Positions 1 through 8,446 of a stretch of 29,873 nucleotides of DNA are shown piece by piece. Numbering within the stretch: position 1 is the stretch's first letter; each line of letters opens with the position of its first letter. Below the pieces are notes generated by a model, which was not told where the DNA came from, did no database searches, and saw only the letters and a list, made by a program, of their open reading frames with translations. The stretch lies in the IMG/VR virus record IMGVR_UViG_3300019850_000004, positions 1-29,873 of that record; one strand, 5' to 3'. Source of the DNA: a virus. The translations under genes and the position numbers were made by a program.

Positions 1-423
1 ATCCCAGACAGAGATGCGTTGTCCGTCAATTTCGATGAACTGTGCCGTGGCGGCTACATGGAGTTCCGTCAAGACCTCCTCAACACGGGGGTCATCTTGG
101 ACAATGTCGTTGTCTTTTGTCATTTCTTTCACAATCTCCCGTGAGTAAGGGCGGTGGTCATCTAAGACCTTAATTAGTGTGAGGCGATCCCATCCGTTAG
201 GAGTGCCCGCTCTCGTAGCAAACAAGTGGGCGGCGGCGAGATGCTTTACACATTCTAGCCTTCCTCCCGGAGTGTTATGAAGTCGGTTTCCGCTTCTGTC
301 GTCTTTTGCGACGAACTTGGTTTTTCGGCGGCTGGACTTGGCTACGCTGATCTTCGGAGTGTCGTGTTTCCTCGTCCGTGCTTTTGACTTCGCTGATCTC
401 TGTCTTGGAGGTTCGAAGTTCAT
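1..423 (-). CDS. Hypothetical protein with a winged-helix-like C-terminal part; runs off the left edge (partial)
   Basis: The frame is open from an ATG at 423 to the window edge (141 codons seen), so the C-terminus is missing. A very strong Shine-Dalgarno site, TAAGGAGG, lies 7 nt before the ATG. Residues 1-50 are rich in Lys, Arg and Ser. From about residue 56 the sequence looks globular, with a helix containing RLTLIKVLDDH, a second helix SREIVKEMTKD, and a closing strand-turn FIEIDGQRISVW. This pattern resembles a winged helix-turn-helix. The first 149 bases overlap the end of the gene to the right in another frame. A small-terminase-like or regulatory role is possible from its place at the end of the tail block, but I do not recognise the family. 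Confidence 0.7.
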   Translation of the reverse strand, partial: MNFEPPRQRSAKSKARTRKHDTPKISVAKSSRRKTKFVAKDDRSGNRLHNTPGGRLECVKHLAAAHLFATRAGTPNGWDRLTLIKVLDDHRPYSREIVKEMTKDNDIVQDDPRVEEVLTELHVAATAQFIEIDGQRISVWD

Positions 424-616
424 TTGCGAGCCTCCTTATTTCTTTACTTACAATTTCCCGATATAAACCTGCGGGTCCAGAAAAGTTTCCCTTCGGAGGA
501 AGAGAGGCAATATGGATTTCCAAAACTGCTTCTACTTCCTCGTCAGATAAATCTGGTATACCGAAGGCATCTCGTGCTGAACGAAGTACGTCCGTACTAC
601 TGAGCACTTGGTGCAT
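275..616 (-). CDS. Small hypothetical protein, basic C-terminus, overlaps both neighbours
   Basis: A 113-codon frame whose start overlaps the last 20 bases of the 772-aa gene before it. An AAGGGA site lies about 8 nt before the ATG. The N-terminal 70 residues look globular and acidic to amphipathic (LSDEEVEAVLEIHIASLP). The last 40 residues are polar and end in a highly basic stretch, VRRKRRQKRKPTS. From base 423 leftward the region is shared with the next gene in a different frame, so part of the basic tail may be a by-product of overprinting. The family is not recognised. Its position after the internal virion proteins suggests a small virion or packaging-related role, which is inference only. 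Confidence 0.6.
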   Translation of the reverse strand: MHQVLSSTDVLRSARDAFGIPDLSDEEVEAVLEIHIASLPPKGNFSGPAGLYREIVSKEIRRLANELRTSKTEISEVKSTDEETRHSEDQRSQVQPPKNQVRRKRRQKRKPTS

Positions 617-2915
617 TGAATATATCCCTTGTGTCTTGTGGTTGTTGCTGCGTTAGTCCTTGGAGTTCTAGTCCTTCCAGATAAACCTGCTGGATAGCAG
701 GGATCACAACATCAAGTCCGCGAGCACCTTCCATGAGGGCCTCAGGGTCTTTCATGAAGTTTGCAACATCCTGCTTAGTGACCAATCCTTTTCGGAAAGC
801 AATTTGAAGGGCTGCTACATATCCTTGAGGACCTTGTCCAATTTGGAAAGAGCCCGGACCAACAACGATGCCTAGTTCAGAAGGAGATTTTCCAGTTGCA
901 CGTTGTACGGTCTGGAATACTCTCTGCTGTACAATACCATCAAACGTCTTAGGTAATCCTGTCTGAGGATTTCTTTCAGACGGCGTCTTAAGTCCAAGAG
1001 GATCATTACGAAGACGTGTTAGACGGCTCTTGTTCTTGGAAGCCCTAATGTCTGACGAACGTCTTGCTGCTTGCTCACGTAGAACTCTTGCCGAAGCTGC
1101 TGGATTGCTTCTTCGGTTTTCTGCTCTGCGTCGGTTTACAAGGTCTTCGACCTGCGAGCGGTCAGAAGATACAGCCTCTTCGGTGGCTTCCAGTCCTTCG
1201 GACACACTTTCCGTTTCAATTGCTCGACGTTTCAGTGTTCGGTTGATGGCGTCGGCGTTCTTGATGATGTCAGGAGTTGATCTACCATTTATACCATCAA
1301 AGAACCGTCCGGCTGGAGCTGCTAATCTTCCGGGGATGCCTGAAGTTGTCAAGGCACCACCAACTAAGAAGCCGCCCGGACCAAATCCGAGACCGGCAAT
1401 AGCCAGAGGGGTTGCTGAAGCGTCTGCTACTCGTCGGAATGTTGTTTCAAACGGTCCTGCTGAGGCATTACGTCCAACGCCAGCTCTTGATAACTCATCA
1501 ATAACAAGTAAGGACTGAGTAAGGCTCTCTTTAACATCAACGTCCAAATCAAGTTCATTGATCTGATCGATCTGCTTCTGACCAAAGCGCCTATTAGATT
1601 TAGACGCAATGTCCAGAGGAGAGTTCTTTCCGCTTACAGAGTTTACATCATCCAAATCAACTTTAGAGAACGTATTACCATCGGCAATGAGGTCGTCTAC
1701 AATAGTACTCTTTGAAATCTGTCCAGACTTCTTAAGCTCGGACAAAAGTCCAGTGACTTCTCCAGAAATTCTTGCAGCAGACTGCCGTGCTAACTGGGTG
1801 TCTTCTCTGCCTTCTGGTAGAGGTGTTCCGCCAGCTTCTCGGACAGAGGCTCTTTCAGCTTCGATCTCATCAACTGCTTGTTTTGCTGCTACGAGACGGT
1901 TTTCGTTTCCTAGAAGCTCTTTTCCAAGTGATCGGGTATCGTTGACCTCTTGTACAAAGTCTGCTCCTCTCGTGGCAACATCAATGGCTCCACCACCTCC
2001 TGCGCCTACGAGGGCCTCGGTGGCTGCGCTTTCGAGAACCTTACCTAGTGTGGTCCCCTGTTCTGTACCAAGCCCTTGGGCAAGTTCTTCAGCAGCACCT
2101 TGAGGAGCGCCAGTAATGGTCTCTCGTACCGTCTGTCGTCCAAGATCGGAGGCTGCGTCCGATAACTTTTTGAGCTGTCCAGAAGAAGGTCTCAGTGCCT
2201 TAGCTGCTTTTACAGCCTCCGACCCTTTGATACCAATCCGACCAAGAGTAGTGTTGAAGAACGATGCTGCTCCTCCAACTGCGAGGTCTCCAGCGGTTTC
2301 TTCAGTTCTTCCGTCCCTTTGGGCACGTTCTTCAGCGATCTTACGCTGTTCGGCTGTTGCTACGATAGGTGCTCCTCCGGGGAGGGCGAGACCAATACCT
2401 GTGGGTGCGGACGCAATAGTGTTATCAACAACGAAAGATGCCAACGATCCTGCGTCTTTAATATCCTTGAAGCCAACCCTAGATTGGAATTGGGGCTGCG
2501 CTTGCTCAAACTCGTCAAGTCCTTCAGATGCGGACCCAGCGAAGCCTTGAGAATTGAAAGGGTTGTTAGAGATAAGCTCTCTCGCCCTGTCATTGTCTCC
2601 TCGACGGATAGCCCTCTTGGCGCGAGCCAAGGTGATTGCTCCAGAGGCGACATCTCCTACTTCTTCGATATTCTCAAAGGTGTTTGCTGCTAGTTGGACA
2701 GCATTATTTGCGAAGCCTTGGAGAGGATTGTTTGATACCTCTCTCTGAGGCTGAGATGGTGCAGGAATTGACTGAGCACCACTGCCCGCTGGTGCGGGTC
2801 CGAGTGATTGTACAGCTTGAGCAACAGCTCTTTGCTGGTCCTCCGGAGAGAGCGAGCCGAATTGATCATTGAACTGAATTGATCGGCCATCACTCAACTT
2901 AACAGTAGTGCTCAT
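597..2915 (-). CDS. Large internal virion / DNA-ejection-type protein (putative)
   Basis: A 772-residue protein and the largest structural candidate in the window. It is rich in Ala, Gly, Gln, Arg and Ser, with long predicted helical stretches and several Gly/Ala-rich hydrophobic segments (for example around residues 160-185, 300-310 and 495-520) that could insert into membranes. No lytic transglycosylase or other enzymatic motif is visible, unlike T7 gp16. It follows two other Ala/Gln-rich proteins (415 and 386 aa), matching the usual trio of ejection proteins in podoviruses. The start uses AAGGAT about 7 nt before the ATG. The role is inferred from size, composition and position, not from a recognised domain. 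Confidence 0.65.
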   Translation of the reverse strand: MSTTVKLSDGRSIQFNDQFGSLSPEDQQRAVAQAVQSLGPAPAGSGAQSIPAPSQPQREVSNNPLQGFANNAVQLAANTFENIEEVGDVASGAITLARAKRAIRRGDNDRARELISNNPFNSQGFAGSASEGLDEFEQAQPQFQSRVGFKDIKDAGSLASFVVDNTIASAPTGIGLALPGGAPIVATAEQRKIAEERAQRDGRTEETAGDLAVGGAASFFNTTLGRIGIKGSEAVKAAKALRPSSGQLKKLSDAASDLGRQTVRETITGAPQGAAEELAQGLGTEQGTTLGKVLESAATEALVGAGGGGAIDVATRGADFVQEVNDTRSLGKELLGNENRLVAAKQAVDEIEAERASVREAGGTPLPEGREDTQLARQSAARISGEVTGLLSELKKSGQISKSTIVDDLIADGNTFSKVDLDDVNSVSGKNSPLDIASKSNRRFGQKQIDQINELDLDVDVKESLTQSLLVIDELSRAGVGRNASAGPFETTFRRVADASATPLAIAGLGFGPGGFLVGGALTTSGIPGRLAAPAGRFFDGINGRSTPDIIKNADAINRTLKRRAIETESVSEGLEATEEAVSSDRSQVEDLVNRRRAENRRSNPAASARVLREQAARRSSDIRASKNKSRLTRLRNDPLGLKTPSERNPQTGLPKTFDGIVQQRVFQTVQRATGKSPSELGIVVGPGSFQIGQGPQGYVAALQIAFRKGLVTKQDVANFMKDPEALMEGARGLDVVIPAIQQVYLEGLELQGLTQQQPQDTRDIFNAPSAQ

Positions 2916-2926
2916 GTCATGTATCC

Positions 2927-4174
2927 TTATTGTTGGATTTCAAAGGTCAGTCCATCGAAACCGGGGACTGCTTGAGGTCCTGTTGAAGAGCCGTCTCTTA
3001 GAGCGGGGGCGGATGTTTGGTCTGTATTCGGATTAACTCCGAACTTATCCAAGATAGAGGTAAACCTTGGGTCCGGACCACTATCTTCGAGAGCGTCGTC
3101 GTATAATCTAAGAGCTTCCTCAGGGTTCTTTCCCTGATTAACTGCCTCAGATAAGAACTGCTCTCTCTCCTCGGCCCTTTCGGCCTGATAGAGACGAAGC
3201 TCAAGCTTTAACTGAGCTGACTGTCTTGGGTCCTTAACAGACGCAGAAGCTTGGCGGGCCATTCCAATCTCAACGTTAGAGATTGCGCCCTTTAGTTTCT
3301 GTGTTTCGTCGAAGGCCTGAGATGTAGTCAGAGCGTCCAGAAGGTTCGCGGCTTCTACACGGGCTTGCTGTTCGGGAGAAGCAATTCCAGCGGCCACTGC
3401 TGCTTTATCTGCTGTCCGTCCTACTACGCCTGCTGGACCAAACTGTAGGTCCTCTGGAAGACTATTCACGATAGACAGGTTGTCTTGGGCACGGGTCGCT
3501 AGCTCTGAAGCTGTCTGTCTCCGGTCCCTGCTGTCTTCTTGGAATTTGGTCTTAGCCTTACCGTCAGCACTCGAATTGAATGACTGGAGTCCTCCAAGAG
3601 ATGTCTGCTGTACCCCACCTTTGTTCGATCCTTGAACTGCAATGATTTGACCATTAGCATCACGGAAAAACTGAGGTGCAGAGAAAGAGGCATCCCTAGA
3701 ACCAGTTGCGTTGCGTCTAGCGGTGGCTGCGTCTCTCGCCTCCTGAAGATCAAGAGAACGGTCTTGCTGTCCTAACCTACGGTCTGCGTTAGCTTGGTTC
3801 TGTGTGGTTACTTCATTCTGGAAAGCCTGCTGTTGTGCGGCCTGTTCACGAAGAAGGGCTTCTTGCTCTTTTCTCGCTTCTTCCTCTGCGGCTGAGGCTA
3901 ACGTATTTTCGAAAGCTGCGCCGCCTTGTCCGAGTGCGCTGGCAAATCCATTCTGTCCACCTGCAAACTGTGCTGCTGCATTCAGAAGCCCTTGCCTTTC
4001 GGCGGCGGTCTTGTCGCGAGCTATCAGTGTCTCAAAGAATGACCGTTGCTTGGGCAGGGCTGTCGGAGGTTGAAGTCCGACATCCGTTGCTGCTTGGTCT
4101 CTAAGTCTGTTCAGGGAGGCTGCGCCTGCGAGTGGTGCTGCTGAAGCAATTCCAGCATTAATACCAAATGGCAT
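2927..4174 (-). CDS. Internal virion / ejection-type protein (putative)
   Basis: A 415-residue protein starting at the ATG at 4174. I prefer this to an upstream in-frame start at 4204 because AAGGAG lies 6 nt before 4174 and overlaps the stop codon of the preceding gene. The N-terminus is Gly/Ala-rich (PFGINAGIASAAPLAGAASL). Residues about 80-160 form a long Ala/Gln/Glu/Arg-rich helix, probably coiled coil (AAEEEARKEQEALLREQAAQ). The C-terminal part is Pro/Gly-rich and less structured. Composition and place between two other ejection-type proteins suggest an internal core or DNA-translocation component. No enzymatic motif is seen. Confidence 0.65.
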   Translation of the reverse strand: MPFGINAGIASAAPLAGAASLNRLRDQAATDVGLQPPTALPKQRSFFETLIARDKTAAERQGLLNAAAQFAGGQNGFASALGQGGAAFENTLASAAEEEARKEQEALLREQAAQQQAFQNEVTTQNQANADRRLGQQDRSLDLQEARDAATARRNATGSRDASFSAPQFFRDANGQIIAVQGSNKGGVQQTSLGGLQSFNSSADGKAKTKFQEDSRDRRQTASELATRAQDNLSIVNSLPEDLQFGPAGVVGRTADKAAVAAGIASPEQQARVEAANLLDALTTSQAFDETQKLKGAISNVEIGMARQASASVKDPRQSAQLKLELRLYQAERAEEREQFLSEAVNQGKNPEEALRLYDDALEDSGPDPRFTSILDKFGVNPNTDQTSAPALRDGSSTGPQAVPGFDGLTFEIQQ

Positions 4175-4184
4175 AGTGTTCTCC

Positions 4185-5345
4185 TTAAGCTGCTTCTGAG
4201 ACAAGTTTCATGGTTACGCCAAGGCCTTCATAATCGACCTTGAATAATCCATCCTGAACTTCCAGATGTTTCTCGTGTTCAGTTCCAATAAGGTCCTGAG
4301 CCATGACGCCTTCATAAAGGTAGTTAGAAGGGTCGCCTTTGTAGCGGAACCTATAAATGTTGAGGCCAGTATCTTCGTCCGTACCAACCTGTTCGATATC
4401 AGTCTTTGCATTCTCATCAGAGAACAATCCAGCGGCTCCAGAGGCAAAGCCAAGGGCCTGTCCCAAGATACCAGAGCTTCCTCCACGGGAGGTCTGCTCC
4501 GAAAGGACCGTTGGAGGACCAATGATGCCGTTTGCAAGGCCAAGGTTTCTGAACTGGTCGTCTCGTCTGAGATTGAATAAGTCTCGGTTCTCGTTGAGGA
4601 TACCTTGTTCGTTCTGCTGGGCAAGTCCGCCGCCAGTGAACAAGATGTTCTGATTTTGGGCTGCAAGATTGTTGGCTGCTCCCAGTCCAGACAGACCGCT
4701 GCCAAATGCTCCAGACAACTGAGCGTTCGCTCCAAGCCTCTGGTTATTGACTGCGTTCTCTTGGGACAGTGAGCGGTTAAACAGGTCTTGTCTTACGCCT
4801 GCTGAGATGTCAGCAATTCTGTCATCAGCGCCGCGCTGAAGGATGGCCTCTTGAACTCCCGTTCTCGAAGAGCCCCGGTTGCCCGTGTTTGATGCAGCTC
4901 GATCAAGGCGCGGTAAAGCCCCCTCGGTGAGACTACGGACTGTATCCCTTGATGCTGCGCCTACCAAGGCATCTGCGTTAGAGCCTGTGGATGCTGCGAG
5001 GGCGCGATCAAAAGGACCGGAACCAGACAGGTCGTTCAGGATACCCTGAGCGTTACTGCCAAAATTTGAACCTGCCTCCAGATTTCCCAGAGACGCATTG
5101 ATTGCTCTTGATGCGGAGGCTGCTCCGGGTCCAAGCGCGAAGTTGCGTCCGGCGTCGATGCCTTCTTGCTGGGTTTGGTTTAGGCGGGCAAATAGTTGTC
5201 CTTGGAAAGGACCTGTGGCGTTAGCTGAATTTAGAGCACCGATAGCGCCATTTCTTAGAGTATCCAAGAAAGGCTGCTGAGATGGGTCTACAAAAGACTG
5301 GCTGCTCTGACGTGCTGGACCACCAAATAGTTTTGAAAAGATCAT
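4185..5345 (-). CDS. Ejection-type structural protein with C-terminal peptidase S74 (intramolecular chaperone) domain
   Basis: 386 residues. The first 300 are Gly/Ala/Asn/Gln-rich and low in complexity, like DNA-transfer proteins of P22-type and marine podophages. The C-terminus has a recognisable S74 signature: FSDENAKTDIEQVG, then GLNIYRFRYKG and EGVMAQDL. Ser309 and Lys314 have the five-residue spacing of the Ser-Lys dyad that releases S74 chaperone domains in endosialidase tailspikes and MyRF. Only 73 residues follow the dyad, shorter than many tailspike versions. Family knowledge says the domain drives trimerisation and then cuts itself off; whether it does so on this protein is untested. 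AAAAGG precedes the ATG. Confidence 0.75.
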   Translation of the reverse strand: MIFSKLFGGPARQSSQSFVDPSQQPFLDTLRNGAIGALNSANATGPFQGQLFARLNQTQQEGIDAGRNFALGPGAASASRAINASLGNLEAGSNFGSNAQGILNDLSGSGPFDRALAASTGSNADALVGAASRDTVRSLTEGALPRLDRAASNTGNRGSSRTGVQEAILQRGADDRIADISAGVRQDLFNRSLSQENAVNNQRLGANAQLSGAFGSGLSGLGAANNLAAQNQNILFTGGGLAQQNEQGILNENRDLFNLRRDDQFRNLGLANGIIGPPTVLSEQTSRGGSSGILGQALGFASGAAGLFSDENAKTDIEQVGTDEDTGLNIYRFRYKGDPSNYLYEGVMAQDLIGTEHEKHLEVQDGLFKVDYEGLGVTMKLVSEAA

Positions 5346-5346
5346 G

Positions 5347-5730
5347 TTACACCTTTTGTTTTTGGGGACGAAAGTATCCGAACTGTTCTATTAGTACGCC
5401 GTAAACTCTTACGCCTGCTACAAGACAATTCCGGAGGAGGAATGGGACGCCTTCGTCCTTTAATGCGCCATGGAAGATGCCGTCGATAACTCTCCGAGAG
5501 ATATCTCTTCGGTACTTAAGGGCGGCGTCGTGGATGATTACAGACTGGATGTAACGTGGATCAGTCCGTGGGAAGAATAAAGTCAATGGAAAGGGTACAG
5601 AAGCACCATCTGTTGCCATGCCAGCAGGAGCAACAACTGTTCCTCTCTTTCCAGCATCATAAACAAACTTACGCTTCAGCTCCCACTCTTTTGAGTTGGC
5701 GGGTTCTAGCCAAACCGTGCCCTTAAACAT
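5347..5730 (-). CDS. DUF1353 family protein
   Basis: 127 residues. It carries the hallmarks of DUF1353: a strand ending in MATDGASVP (about residues 38-46), a Pro/Phe-rich turn, then the helix IQSVIIHDAALK with a conserved His-Asp pair, and a Tyr/Phe-rich C-terminus. Proteins of this family are common in phage tail and lysis regions, and their biochemical function is not established. AGGAGC precedes the ATG by 7 nt. Only a short gap separates it from the S74-domain gene, so the two are likely co-translated from one late transcript. Confidence 0.8.
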   Translation of the reverse strand: MFKGTVWLEPANSKEWELKRKFVYDAGKRGTVVAPAGMATDGASVPFPLTLFFPRTDPRYIQSVIIHDAALKYRRDISRRVIDGIFHGALKDEGVPFLLRNCLVAGVRVYGVLIEQFGYFRPQKQKV

Positions 5731-5733
5731 CTA

Positions 5734-6315
5734 TTATGCTCCTGTGAAGGTCTGAATTAAGTTATTGGCACTATCCGATAGAGCTGACATGTATGCAGGG
5801 ATAGTTTCCACAGGGATAACCAATAAATCTGCGTAAGCTTTAGCCACCATTCCGTCGATATTAGACGAGGCGATGGCTAGTCCATCAGCCTTAGCAAGCT
5901 GAATGCTAACGAGCTGTTCAACTGTCTCACCAAATCCTCTACTATCTACTTCTGCCTGAAGAATTGCTACGTCGGAAGCGGAGTGTTGGCCTGAACTGAT
6001 CCTTCGAGCCCTAAGCTCTTTTGAAGTCCATGATGCGGCTTCTAAATAGTCAGGATTTCCAGCAATATCAAACCGAGTAGAAGTAGCGAACTCAGTTACA
6101 GACTTTATGGCGTCTTCTCTCGCCATAGTTTCAATTGCGCCATTAATAAGACTTTGAATTTGGGCGTGCTCGGACGTGTTGGGCTCATGGTCGAAATGAA
6201 CAATAACGTCCTGACTGTCAATAGACACCCCATCGAAAACTATTCCAGCGCTTTCGAGAAGTCGGTGGACGGTTGAAGACTTTAGCTTCACTGGTGCGGT
6301 ATAGGTATGTTTCAT
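5734..6315 (-). CDS. Hypothetical protein in tail-fibre cassette
   Basis: 193 residues, soluble, mixed alpha/beta by appearance. The start directly abuts the stop of the previous gene (TAGATG), with AGAAGG upstream. The first 60 residues look beta-rich (VKLKSSTVHRLLESAGIVFDG, VIVHFDHEP). The rest is helical, ending in an amphipathic helix (MSALSDSANNLIQTFTG). No family is recognised. It lies between fibre-like proteins and DUF1353, so a fibre-associated or assembly role is possible; this is inference from position only. Confidence 0.65.
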   Translation of the reverse strand: MKHTYTAPVKLKSSTVHRLLESAGIVFDGVSIDSQDVIVHFDHEPNTSEHAQIQSLINGAIETMAREDAIKSVTEFATSTRFDIAGNPDYLEAASWTSKELRARRISSGQHSASDVAILQAEVDSRGFGETVEQLVSIQLAKADGLAIASSNIDGMVAKAYADLLVIPVETIPAYMSALSDSANNLIQTFTGA

Positions 6316-6960
6316 CTAACTAACCTTCTTAGCCGTAATGATTGCCGAGATAAGAGAAGCTTCCGTTCCGCCCGCGTTAGGAGCGAAGTCAATATCAATC
6401 GTGTTGTTTCCAGACAGGGTTTCTCGAAATACTCTGGTTGCCGGAAACTTCTGATTGGTTCCTGTTGTTAGGAATGCGCCAGCGCTGTCTTGTGGTTCCT
6501 GCTCATGAGGAACATCCATAGGTGCTCCATTAAGATTTACGTTAGAAACAAAGTCGCTACCTGTGGCGTCAAGGTTCCACATATAGTGAACGATGATCTC
6601 GTAATCTCCGGGAACGAAGTTCTCTGTTAGAGACAAATAAGTTGTAGGTGCGGTAGCTGTTGAAGTCGAAACGTCAGGGTTCGTGGGGTCCGTTCCTCTT
6701 TCAGCCGAATAAGTAGTAGGACTTGGGAAAGATAAAGTGACAACATCAGTAACTCCTGAGGTAAGATTAAACTCAAGATCAAATGTACCATCAAGGTTGT
6801 CTGTTGCTGACACGTTATCCAGACCAACAATTCCAAAGCTGTCGGCGAAGTTCTGTGCCGTCATTCTTTCGACCGTTGTATCGGTCATCACTGTAAGGAA
6901 CTCAGAAGGGAGAATAGGCGTGGTACGTAAAGGTGTCTGGTTTAGACGAATGTCTGCCAT
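6316..6960 (-). CDS. Putative tail fibre-like / virion decoration protein
   Basis: 214 residues, strongly beta-rich, with many Thr, Asn, Gly and Asp and no long helices, as expected for a fibre or receptor-binding type protein. The N-terminus (RLNQTPLRTTPILPSEFLTV) is like anchor segments of small fibre proteins. The C-terminal 120 residues could form a jelly-roll or lectin-like domain (VPGDYEIIVHYMWNLD and NNTIDIDFAPNAGG). AGGAGG stands 5 nt before the ATG. It follows a 75-aa protein with a fibre-type N-terminal motif. The specific ligand or fold cannot be told from sequence alone. Confidence 0.6.
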   Translation of the reverse strand: MADIRLNQTPLRTTPILPSEFLTVMTDTTVERMTAQNFADSFGIVGLDNVSATDNLDGTFDLEFNLTSGVTDVVTLSFPSPTTYSAERGTDPTNPDVSTSTATAPTTYLSLTENFVPGDYEIIVHYMWNLDATGSDFVSNVNLNGAPMDVPHEQEPQDSAGAFLTTGTNQKFPATRVFRETLSGNNTIDIDFAPNAGGTEASLISAIITAKKVS

Positions 6961-6969
6961 GGTGTCCTC

Positions 6970-7197
6970 CTACCAAGTTAAAAAGTTGTCGTTCTCGTCT
7001 AACAGATATCCGCATCCGTCCCCAGTGGCTAATCTGTCGCCACGGGGTTGGACTTGAAGTTCTTGTACATTACCTGCGGGGTCTCTGTAGAAAATCTTTC
7101 CGTCTGCTGAGTTTAAGGCAAGTTCGCCTTCTTCTAAGCTGACGGGAACAGCTCCGGGGGTTGAGCTATTCTTTGTCTTGATCACGTTGTCGGCCAT
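6970..7197 (-). CDS. Small tail fibre-type protein with N-terminal GELA motif
   Basis: 75 residues. The N-terminal half (IKTKNSSTPGAVPVSLEEGE, then LALNSADGKIFYRD) matches the segment often seen at the base of phage fibres: 'I-K-x-K/R, then G-x-P, then L-x-x-G-E-L/I-A, then D-G-x-I-Y/F'. The adjacent 268-aa protein carries the same segment at its start (IRIKRRETGVAGAPTTLGAG, then EIAHDQIGGVIYAG). The two are therefore probably paralogous at the N-terminus, this one lacking the long fibre repeat region. AAGGAGG lies 4 nt before the ATG. Confidence 0.65.
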   Translation of the reverse strand: MADNVIKTKNSSTPGAVPVSLEEGELALNSADGKIFYRDPAGNVQELQVQPRGDRLATGDGCGYLLDENDNFLTW

Positions 7198-7206
7198 GAA
7201 GCCTCC

Positions 7207-8013
7207 TTAGTACGTGCCCCCGTCAATAATTGTGTTGCAGAGGTCTACATTATCAATAGTCGTCCGTAATGCTCCGCCTACTGGATCAGTTGACTTAATG
7301 GTAACATCACAGATGGTTCCACCAGTGATTGCTACCGCAGAGGCATCTTGAGTTGCCAGTGTGCCGAGACCTAAGTTAGTGCGAGCTGCCGCTACGTCTG
7401 CCAAGTCTGAAAGGTTGGCTGCGATTTCCAGCTTTCCTGTCAGTGCTGCTTGGTTTCCTTGGACGAATGCTGCGATCTCTCCCAGCGTGTCCAGAGTTCC
7501 CGGAGCGCCATTGATAAGATCGTTGATTGCTGCGTCAACAAAAGCCGTTGTTGCAACTTGAGTTGTCATGGTTCCCAATGCTGCTGTTGGTGCAGTAGGG
7601 ATACCTGTGAGTGCTGCGTTGTCTAGGATTGCGGCTGCATCTACGTTTACAGTATTAGGACCGTTAGACGCATCGATAGTAACGAAGTCTCCAGCGTTGA
7701 TTGTCAGGGAAGAAACCTGTGCATCAACATATGCTTTGTTTGCTGCGTCTGTACCGTTTACAGGAGTTACAACAGACACCGTGCCTGTGAAGTTTTTGTC
7801 ACCTGTGATTGTTTGTGCAGAGGTTAGATCAACGAATGCACCTGTGCCTGCGATAGGAACGATGCTGGTTGCTACACCAGAGCCATTGTCGCCGACGCCA
7901 GCATAGATCACTCCACCGATCTGATCGTGTGCAATCTCGCCTGCTCCCAAAGTAGTAGGAGCGCCCGCTACGCCAGTTTCGCGGCGTTTAATTCGAATTG
8001 TGTTAGTTGCCAT
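7207..8013 (-). CDS. Tail fibre protein with repeat region
   Basis: 268 residues. After the N-terminal GEIA-type segment (residues 1-42), a repeat region typical of phage fibres follows: ALTGIPTAPTA, TTQVATTAFVDAAI, LANLSDLADV-like text (NLSDLADVAAARTNLGLGTL) and AVAITGGTI. Such repeats form trimeric beta structures in known fibres. The protein ends in IIDGGTY, almost the same as the ending of the preceding 141-aa protein (SILDGGTY). The start overlaps that gene's stop (TAATG). The product probably belongs to the distal tail and host recognition apparatus. Confidence 0.75.
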   Translation of the reverse strand: MATNTIRIKRRETGVAGAPTTLGAGEIAHDQIGGVIYAGVGDNGSGVATSIVPIAGTGAFVDLTSAQTITGDKNFTGTVSVVTPVNGTDAANKAYVDAQVSSLTINAGDFVTIDASNGPNTVNVDAAAILDNAALTGIPTAPTAALGTMTTQVATTAFVDAAINDLINGAPGTLDTLGEIAAFVQGNQAALTGKLEIAANLSDLADVAAARTNLGLGTLATQDASAVAITGGTICDVTIKSTDPVGGALRTTIDNVDLCNTIIDGGTY

Positions 8014-8438
8014 TAGTAGGTTCCACCATCAAGAATTGAGTTATGGTCCACGTTGACCCATTTTCCGAGACTTGCGTTATACTGAAGGAGTTCGCAGTCC
8101 TGAGGGTTCACGATCATGACCGTGTCGTTAAAGTTTGTTGAGCCGGGGTCTTCGCCCGTCCACGGATACCAATCAATGTCTCCAACCCCTAAAGGGTCCG
8201 GACCATAATAGTACCACCTATTAGTTCCTGCACCGAGATTTAAGGGTGCTTGAGCAAAACGTAACCATCCACATTGAGGGTTTCGGGGAACTACAGTCGT
8301 AATCTGCGGTGTCCCGTTCACAACAAACTGGAAGGCTGTTTCGACCTTCTGGAGTTCTTGTAGGATGAATGTCCTAAGACTTTCGTCAAACTCCGGAGGG
8401 ATGGCCACCCTATACGGCTGGCGTGGTATGGTAGCCAT
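8013..8438 (-). CDS. Hypothetical tail-associated protein, C-terminal DGGTY
   Basis: 141 residues. The N-terminal 40 residues contain a helix (EFDESLRTFILQELQKVETA) like the base helices of fibre or adaptor proteins. The rest is beta-rich and aromatic (NRWYYYGPDPLGVGDIDWYP). The last seven residues resemble those of the next gene. AGGAGG is 4 nt before the ATG. It lies between the nozzle-like protein and the fibre, which suggests a fibre adaptor or cap; the family itself is not recognised. Confidence 0.6.
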   Translation of the reverse strand: MATIPRQPYRVAIPPEFDESLRTFILQELQKVETAFQFVVNGTPQITTVVPRNPQCGWLRFAQAPLNLGAGTNRWYYYGPDPLGVGDIDWYPWTGEDPGSTNFNDTVMIVNPQDCELLQYNASLGKWVNVDHNSILDGGTY

Positions 8439-8446
8439 TGCGCCTC

